From positions 22,531,759 to 22,595,758 of the forward strand of contig CAIIXF020000009.1 of the NCBI GenBank assembly GCA_903813345.2: a DNA stretch of 64,000 bases. Reading direction: 5' to 3'. This stretch comes from Owenia fusiformis. Its lineage: Eukaryota > Annelida > Polychaeta > Sabellida > Oweniidae. This document shows, piece after piece, positions 41,316 through 64,000 of this stretch. A model generated the notes under the pieces. The model made no database searches, was not told where the DNA came from, and worked only from the letters and a program-made list of their open reading frames with translations. Positions within the stretch are counted from its first letter, which is position 1. The number at the start of each line of letters is the position of its first letter. Made by a program: the position numbers and the translations under genes.

Positions 41316-42450
41316 ATATAGAATGTTACAGTGTTCCAAATTATTTTTCTAACTTCTATCATGAAAAATAAGACTTAGCCTTAGCTAAAGAATGATACTG
41401 TCACTTTCCTTCCAGAAGTTAGTAAAAGATTCAACCTAACAGCAAATAAACTTTGTTGCAGACTGAAGTTCAATACAGTAAGTTATGATACGCTTTATCT
41501 TTAGCACGCATGCGCACAGGTTAGTCAGTTTTTACAGAAAAGTAAATAGAGATACAGTGGTAATGGTAACAAAAAATAATTGAAAAGTTATATTTCTTGA
41601 ATCGTGCATGTGCAATTGCGCTTATAACAAAGACTCCCCTTCCCATCATTCTTCATGTTTTTGAAACAGATTCAGTTTTATTACTTTTCTAAACAATGTA
41701 TCTTTTCATTTCCAGACTTATCAATCTAAAATTGCATATCTGCATAGAGCGCGAACAGTAAATAATGAAGGGTGGGTTTTAAAACTAAACAGAGTGCTCC
41801 TACCAAAATGGATTTGCCTATATACCCCTTCAGATAGACTGCACAAATAAAACAAAGGTTTTGCTATTGTAGGTAAAAAGTTCTCTGAAATTTCGGAGTG
41901 ATCTTACCTGTTAATTCTGTCGTTAGTCCGCCATTTTTGTGGATGTTACACTGAAACACAAACTCCATGAAACAAAATAAAATCATTAGAAAAAACATTG
42001 CACACAATGTGCGCATGTACACTAAGTTAAAATCAATCAGGTTATTTGAATATTTTCCGGACATGAATTATTTGCTTCTGAGCACTTACCATTGAAAGCT
42101 AACCACAATAAACAAACCTGGCGGAGATTACCCTTACTTCATTTTAGCAAAATTTCAGCTCAAACTCGTGATTTTGGTAAATATGATTTATGATGTATAC
42201 TAGACTACAATACTTGCATTAAATCAAAACTTACAGAATTCATGAATAAATAAGTCTGGTCATTTATCTCTTGGATGGTCAATGGTTGAAGCAACTAAGT
42301 TTATTTGCTGTTACATGTAAATTGAATGTTTTACTAACTACTGCAAGGTAAGTGACAGTATCATTCTTTAGTTCGGTCTTATTTTTCACGATCAAAGTAG
42401 TCAGAAAAATCATTTGGAACACTGTACTCAGTTTACTATATTTGCACATA
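41316..42450. repeat. Inverted repeat flanking the TASOR-like 5' exon
   Basis: The arms at about 41316-41470 and 42281-42450 are inverted relatives. Right CAGTATCATTCTTTAG, TCTTATTTTTCA and TTTGGAACACTGTA match the complement of the left arm, and AGTTTATTTGCTGTTA continues the match. About 810 bp between them hold the first exon and presumed promoter of the TASOR-like gene. The right arm carries a plus-strand donor-like CTGCAAG|GTAAGTGA (donor at 42348). Confidence 0.8.
41890..42130 (-). promoter_or_regulatory. TASOR-like non-coding first exon and presumed promoter, with YY1-like motif
   Basis: The minus strand has GACAGAATTAACAG|GTAAGAT (exon end 41908), a strong donor that could splice to the acceptor at 40502-40503. 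Within this exon AAAATGGCGGAC resembles the YY1 element found near animal start sites. The same ATG opens a four-codon uORF, ATGGCGGACTAA (41934-41923). Transcription probably starts a little upstream, around 41.95-42.1 kb. The exact start is not visible. Confidence 0.5.
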
Positions 42451-42988
42451 GCCATCTTTTAGATAGATGGCTATGCAAAACTGGATATTCCCAGCCCATG
42501 TTAAAGGTCTTTTGCAGAAATGTAAGAAATCGTTGGTACATTTACGCTACTTCAATCGATGTATAACATCATAAAATATAGGTTTAATATTCTTAGAACG
42601 CAAACTGGAGTCGGGAGACAGTGTAATTGACGAAAAATGTTGAAGAGATGATAATTTTCAAGATGGCTTCTCAGGAAGTTGGGTAATGCGCATGCGCCTC
42701 CATGCCATGAGATTTCCGCCTCCGGTTACACGCATGCGCTTTGGCAAGACTTCCTGGTCAGACGACATGGAAAATAACAAGTTCCAAATACATTTTTTCG
42801 TCAATTACACTGTCTTCCGACAAAAGATAGCCCGATATGGTTAGAAAACAATCTTTAGAATAATATACATCGATTGAAGTAGTGTTTAGTGTTCCCATGA
42901 TTTCTTACATTTCTGCAAAAGACCTTTAACATGGGCTGGGAATATCAACATATGCAAAGCTATCTCTCAGGAGATAGCTTTGTGCAAA
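42440..42988. mobile_element. Foldback element of about 550 bp with a hairpin at each tip
   Basis: The two halves are imperfect inverted copies centred near 42715: CCCAGCCCATGTTAAAGGTC, CAGAAATGTAAGAAATC, AGTGTAATTGACGAAAAA and GCGCATGCG on the left have complements on the right. Each end has its own small hairpin, with arms TAGCCATC/GATGGCTA on the left and AAGCTATCTC/GAGATAGCTT on the right. No coding sequence is present. Confidence 0.85.
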
Positions 42989-43119
42989 CTAAGTAATACT
43001 CAGTACTGTAGGTTTTTCAAATCCTTTGCACTTTGGCGACCGTGACTTCTCCTTTGATGGAAATAGCTAATAGCTCACCAGAAATTCCATGGATATTTGT
43101 GTGTTATGCTACCCCTATT

Positions 43120-43574
43120 CATGGGCGTAGCGCTATTTTTCTAAGTAGTACGCCACCACCACAGGAACAGTAGTTGAGTGAATCAAAAAATGATCATTCA
43201 GGGGGTCTGGCGGTTTCCCCCCAGGAAAATTTTGAAATTTGGTTGTAGCCTATTTTTTTTTTAATTTTTATATTTCCTTTATTTCATAATACATCATACA
43301 AACAGATACAGGGCCTACGCCGAAGCATTATTGGCCCTGTTGAAGTAGTTACAATATAAGTTAAAATAGGTCACAATGTAAAAATGATAGATATAGAACA
43401 TATTTATGAACATGAAATAATCTTGAAAACATGAAGACAGGTCAGAGATATATGTATAAATTAATTAATTCCTTGACAATAGAGTGTAAAAACTCGGCTG
43501 TAGCCTATTTGGGACGAATTTGCAACCATCTGGTACGCCTGTGCGTATCCAGCGTACCGGGCGCTACGCCCATG
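43120..43574. mobile_element. 455-bp MITE with CATGGGCGTAGCGC ends
   Basis: The termini CATGGGCGTAGCGC and GCGCTACGCCCATG are perfect 14-bp inverted repeats. CTATT occurs directly outside both ends (43115-43119 and 43575-43579) and is a plausible 5-bp target duplication. GTAGCCTATTT occurs twice inside. No protein is encoded. Confidence 0.8.
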
Positions 43575-44283
43575 CTATTCTATTATAGATTTCTTTATAC
43601 ATAGCTTGATGATACTAATTGATGTCTTACCTCATTTATTGGCAGGTTAAACTAAAAATTGAAGATACTTCTGAACTTTTCACATTTTGAGTCTGCAATA
43701 CTTTGGTCCTCGGAAATCTTCGTTAGTTTCCGTAAAGCACTAAACGAAACACCTAGCACAACTGTCATTGAAGTACCGGGATTCAATGTTTGGTTATTCT
43801 TATAATGTGGTGTAAAACCGGGTAACGATCTTATGGAAATAAGACGATGTGAATATTTAATGTCATTTATCATCTTAGCAACACAGACATTCCAAATATT
43901 AATTTATACCGGGAATATTGCGATAGTTGTTTCATCCAGTACAATCATACCACTACATCGATCAAAACGAGGCTGTCAATCAAACTTTCGGATCGAAAAC
44001 TTTTATTTTATTTTTCACAATACTCGGATAAATATGCGATACACATGTACATTTAATACTTTCATCGACTAATTCATGTCAGATTCTCAAAATGAATGCA
44101 TGGAGAACTTTGAACTATGGAAATGTAAAGACAAAATAACTCAATCAATTTGGATATTTTTGGACACAAATAAAAATGTTGTGTCTTTAGCCTACAGCTG
44201 ACAGGTCACCGAGCATTCGGTTATTGGAGAAATTTTAGATTAGATTGGACATCGCAGTCTGTGGCTACACTTAAGACTACACC

Positions 44284-60470
<16,187 letters not shown>

Positions 60471-60694
60471 GTATGTTTTTTGTTATAATTGTATAGCTCA
60501 GAATCGAGTCACTGTACACTCTCATCCATATACAGGTCATGCAGTAAGAAAGGTTAATCCATCCCTGGTCGTGAATGATAGTAACATAGACACACTTTTA
60601 AGCATTGCTATTTATTTGTTATTTTACAAATAACATATTAAGTTCCTTTGTGTGTAGATTATGAACATTTCTTGAAAGTGTTGATTACTTTTGA

Positions 60695-61125
60695 GCAAGG
60701 AATAACTACGTCACAAATTGTCTACGGTCTGTGTATGTTTCAAATGAGCCATTAGTATGGTGTGCAAAATACCCCTCTTTGGATATACATGGCAGAGGTA
60801 CAAGCAAGGAACAACTATGTCACAAATTGCCTACGGTCTGTGTATGTTTCAAATGAGCCATTAGTATGGTGTGCAAAATACCCCTCTTTGGATATACATG
60901 GCAGAGGTACAAGCAAGGAACAACTATGTCACAAATTGCCTACGGTCTGTGTATGTTTCAAATGAGCCATTAGTATGGTGTGCAAAATACCCCTCTTTGG
61001 ATATACATGGCAGAGGTACAAGCAAGGAACAACTATGTCACAAATTGTCTACGGTCTGTGTATGTTTCAAATGTGCCATTATTATGCTGTACAATACACT
61101 CCACTCTGGATATACAAGGCAGGGG
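60695..61125. repeat. 109-bp tandem repeat, four copies
   Basis: GCAAGGAACAACTATGTCAC starts units at 60695, 60804, 60913 and 61022, a constant 109-bp period. The middle copies are almost identical and the last decays at its end. The period is not a multiple of three, so short open frames here are not coding. Confidence 0.95.
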
Positions 61126-61385
61126 GTAGAACAGTGCTGTTTTGTGTCCCATGCTCCTCAAGTGGCTTAGTAGAAGCTGAAAAAACAAGTGAATGTCTTT
61201 ATAACAACAAATGATAATCTACATTGTATGCATAAATGGTCGCTTATATTTGGTAAGACATATGTTCTAAGTCCATAATTCTTAAAATTAAACTTAATGC
61301 CATTTATTTGACTAAGAAGTAGTGAAAACATTGTTATAGGTTTCATTTTTGGCATCAGCATTCAGTTGTTGTAATACATAATACC

Positions 61386-61620
61386 ATTTATGTTCATGTA
61401 GAGTAAAGATATGGCCGTGAGAGTCGTACATGTAAAATTATTAATATAAAATTAATATAAATAAATATTGAGCCAATTAACACAAAACACAATACCTTGG
61501 AAAATAATGGCTAATTTAAGTTAATTAGCTACAAGAGTTTACAATTTGACATAACTGTTAATTAGCTCAATTGGATATATTATAATACCATCTCCAACTC
61601 ATCTTCTTGGGCGAAAATAA
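61386..61620 (-). repeat. Split direct repeat, outer copy (B2)
   Basis: The 235-bp sequence, from ATTTATGTTCATG to GGGCGAAAATAA, is identical by eye to 61928-62162. Its left edge marks the likely 3' end of the element. No target-site duplication can be judged because the other end is outside the window. Confidence 0.9.
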
Positions 61621-61927
61621 ATCTCCAACTGGTGGTGTAAGCTGGGGAAGGAGGTGAGGGAAAAGAATCGAAATGTATAACTTACATTGATGTTAATGGA
61701 TTTTGTACGCACCTAGGGAGAAAACCCTCCAACTACAATCCTATCGATATCTCGTCTAAAGTCTCATCTCGTACTCTCGAGATCTGAAGCTTGATGTTTC
61801 GTTCAGTGTAACTTACCAGAAACATTTACCTGGGATAACCGGGGAATGGTCTTCTTAGGGCTTGTTCATACCTAAACCTTAACCGACTCTCACATTGCCA
61901 TAAATGAAATTATTGTCAATAATTTGA

Positions 61928-62162
61928 ATTTATGTTCATGTAGAGTAAAGATATGGCCGTGAGAGTCGTACATGTAAAATTATTAATATAAAATTAATAT
62001 AAATAAATATTGAGCCAATTAACACAAAACACAATACCTTGGAAAATAATGGCTAATTTAAGTTAATTAGCTACAAGAGTTTACAATTTGACATAACTGT
62101 TAATTAGCTCAATTGGATATATTATAATACCATCTCCAACTCATCTTCTTGGGCGAAAATAA
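61928..62162 (-). repeat. Split direct repeat, inner copy (B1)
   Basis: This is the second identical copy of the 235-bp repeat, offset 542 bp from the first, with a 307-bp unrelated spacer (the A2 position) between them. It is followed by GGCCATGCGCG and the internal region of the retrotransposon. Confidence 0.9.
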
Positions 62163-62589
62163 GGCCATGCGCGATCTCTCGCGAGAGCCCAAAAGAAAAG
62201 AAGATTAATTAGAAAGTAGTTAAATCATTTATTGATACACACAAATCAATACATGAATACCAAATTATAAGAACATCATAGAAATGAACTAAAGTAAATC
62301 CGCAAATTCTGAAATATGGAAGGACAAATTAATGTAATGTAATGTAAAATGCTGTCAATCTCAGGTAAGATAAAGGAATTAGAATTGAATGAAAATTTTT
62401 GAATTCAGAAAGTGCGGGTTTATCTCAATTAAATTTCTAGTACATCATGAAGAAAAAACAGTAGCTACTTGAAATTTGCATGCTCGACACCTGTCTGAGC
62501 AACTTTGGGGCTTTAATGAAAATTGCATACTCGACACCAGTCTGAGTTTATAAATGTCTACCTAATATATTTTTTAATGCATGTATGTA

Positions 62590-64000
62590 TGTCATCTCCC
62601 AATCTTTTGATAGTATAGTCATCAAGTCCAAGATTTGTGGCCCATGTAGCTCCGCCTATCCGCAAACTGTGGCATTTATAGAAGGTAGGATCACCTGACA
62701 TTGAAGAAAGAGTTTGTGAAGAAAAATGTTAAATACAGAAGTATTCACTGGAGCATCTCTATAAATGAAAAGAGGACCTGATTAAAGGACCTTATGTTCA
62801 GGTACAACTTCATATGTAATACTGGACAACAAGATGGTAATTGAGAATTAATTGATATCGTAGTAGGAGATGAGCTATGTTTAAAATGTGAAAAAGTAAT
62901 AATGAAAAAGGCTTCATCGGGAGAGAATTTAATACTTTCTAACTGTAAGTTGTGTCCTGCGGAAGTACTTGTCAACTCACTACTTCTTAGTAAGCCAAAA
63001 GGCTGTAGATAACATAGCTCTGTACAAGACTTGAGCAAAAGGGTCAAAATCTACTTCAGAAGTTTTAGAAACCATTTGTTCTAACAAGGCTGTGTTGATT
63101 GGCAATCTAGTGTCTATGCTAGGATTTTGTTTACAAAAACCAGAAACTATTTGAGAGACTACATAAGAAGTAGTGGGATCCTTGAAATTGTTAATTGTGA
63201 AAATATGATAAAAATGATATACCAGACAGAACTGACTTGAATGAATTAGGGGGATAATTCTTTAAACGAAGATGTGCTGCAAAAAGGCTAGCAGAGGCTG
63301 GGGTTAGAGGAAATTCACCTATACCTGTCTGGGAGTTGAACTGTACTAATAAATCATATGACTTTCTGGTAGACGGGGCTTGGGCAGCTTGAAGTGCTTC
63401 TAAAAAGATAAAAAGTAACATAAATTGTTTCTAGATAAAGCGTCAGCAGCAGAATTAAGAATACCAGCAATGTGTTCACTTTGAACATGATATTGTTTAA
63501 GAGACATTTTAATATATAGGAAGTAAGAGTTGCATGGACGTTTGATTGCTGGTAGAAAATATAATTCGGTATGTTCACTACTGCTTCATTGTCAGAATGC
63601 AGGATAACTGTGTGTCCAGACATAAGTTTTGCCTATGTAAGTATAGCAGTAACAATAGGATATAATTCAAGAATATTGATGTCCAATTCTTTCCATTCTG
63701 ATGGCCATTCCCCTTTAAACCAAAGATTATTGCAAACGGCTCCATAGCCTATCGTAGTAGAAGCATCGGTAAAAGATGCAATTGTTCTCTTGTCTCTTGT
63801 TCTTCTGTAAGGAAAATAGATTTCCCATTAAAGGGAATTAGAAACTATTTCCACATTAATAAATCCTGCATAGATGGAGTGTTGATTAAGATTTTATAAT
63901 GTAGCTCCTTCATTTTTTAGATAGATGAATAAATATTGAAATAAATGATCTACCGAAAGGAATCACACAACAACAGTAGCTAAGGAATTCTATAGCAGAT
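62590..64000 (-). pseudogene. RT-RNase H-tyrosine recombinase coding region, broken
   Basis: Recognisable blocks in order: end of RT (CVIPFGRSFISIFIHLSKK, about 63885-63965); RNase H with ASFTDAS, ELYPIV and LHSDNEAVV carrying its acidic residues, then HIAGILNSAADALSR (about 63430-63780); recombinase N-terminal region (STRKSYDLLVQFNSQTG, 63191-63421); Arg box FGLLRSSELT (about 62970-63000); and His-x-x-Arg box FYKCHSLRIGGATWA (about 62640-62700). A stop interrupts the RNase H region just before AKLMSGH, and frame changes separate the other blocks. The catalytic Tyr could not be found after RLGDD. The copy looks inactive despite its identical repeats. Confidence 0.85.

Larger units (their letters stand above)
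61386..64000 (-). mobile_element. DIRS/Ngaro-type tyrosine-recombinase retrotransposon, 3' part
   Basis: The minus strand carries, from the right edge leftward, an RT end, an RNase H domain, a tyrosine recombinase, and then a B1-A2-B2 split direct repeat (62162-61928, 61927-61621, 61620-61386). This order without a methyltransferase between RNase H and recombinase matches Ngaro-type elements, whose split repeats allow a circular intermediate. The 5' part with gag, most of RT and A1 lies right of the window. The element sits in an intron of the SEC14L gene, in antisense orientation to it. Confidence 0.8.

Noticed and set aside
60490-64000. Further SEC14L exons (CRAL-TRIO or GOLD)
   Set aside because: I looked for the conserved start of the CRAL-TRIO region after the linker and found only repeats and the retrotransposon, so these exons are taken to be beyond the window.

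Overview
The window looks like animal nuclear DNA. It is AT-rich, the genes are split by GT-AG introns of up to about 20 kb, and transposons, MITEs, foldback elements and minisatellites fill most of the space between exons. The mix (a chitin-binding trypsin-like protease, a TASOR-type silencing protein, a SEC14L1/5 orthologue, a tyrosine-recombinase retrotransposon and many Tc1/mariner remnants) fits a marine invertebrate. My guess is a lophotrochozoan such as a mollusc, but no sequence feature proves this.

Layout. (1) 1-4253, plus strand: the 3' part of a secreted serine protease with a CBM14 chitin-binding module and Thr-rich linkers. Nine exons are visible, the catalytic triad is complete, and the 5' end lies off the window. 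(2) 4254-8852: no gene seen; two degenerate minisatellites. (3) 8853-40446, minus strand: a TASOR/TEX15-family (DUF3715) gene of six coding exons. One exon is 8,083 bp, and the predicted protein is 2,943 aa. A non-coding 5' exon ends at 41908, so the transcription unit reaches about 42 kb. Its 20-kb intron holds mariner/Tc1 remnants, several MITEs, a 3-kb satellite-like array and a 19-bp minisatellite. (4) 41.3-43.6 kb: the region between two divergently transcribed genes, rich in inverted repeats. (5) 44284-60470 and beyond, plus strand: the PRELI/MSF1-domain exons of a SEC14L1/5 orthologue. The CRAL-TRIO and GOLD exons must lie to the right of the window. Its introns contain a TTAA-flanked MITE, a 1.5-kb element studded with CCGACAATTGTCGG palindromes around a tRNA-like sequence, a 1.3-kb foldback element with eight GCGTCACCGTACAG-type motifs, a cluster of long hairpins, and several tandem repeats. 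(6) 61386-64000, minus strand: the 3' part of a DIRS/Ngaro-type tyrosine-recombinase retrotransposon with identical split direct repeats.

The three genes do not form an evident pathway. The TASOR-like and SEC14L genes are head to head. The TASOR-like protein would be a nuclear factor that silences repeats, the SEC14L protein a lipid-transfer or trafficking factor, and the protease a secreted protein bound to chitinous or mucous matrices. Exon boundaries were set by hand from splice dinucleotides, reading phase and family resemblance.
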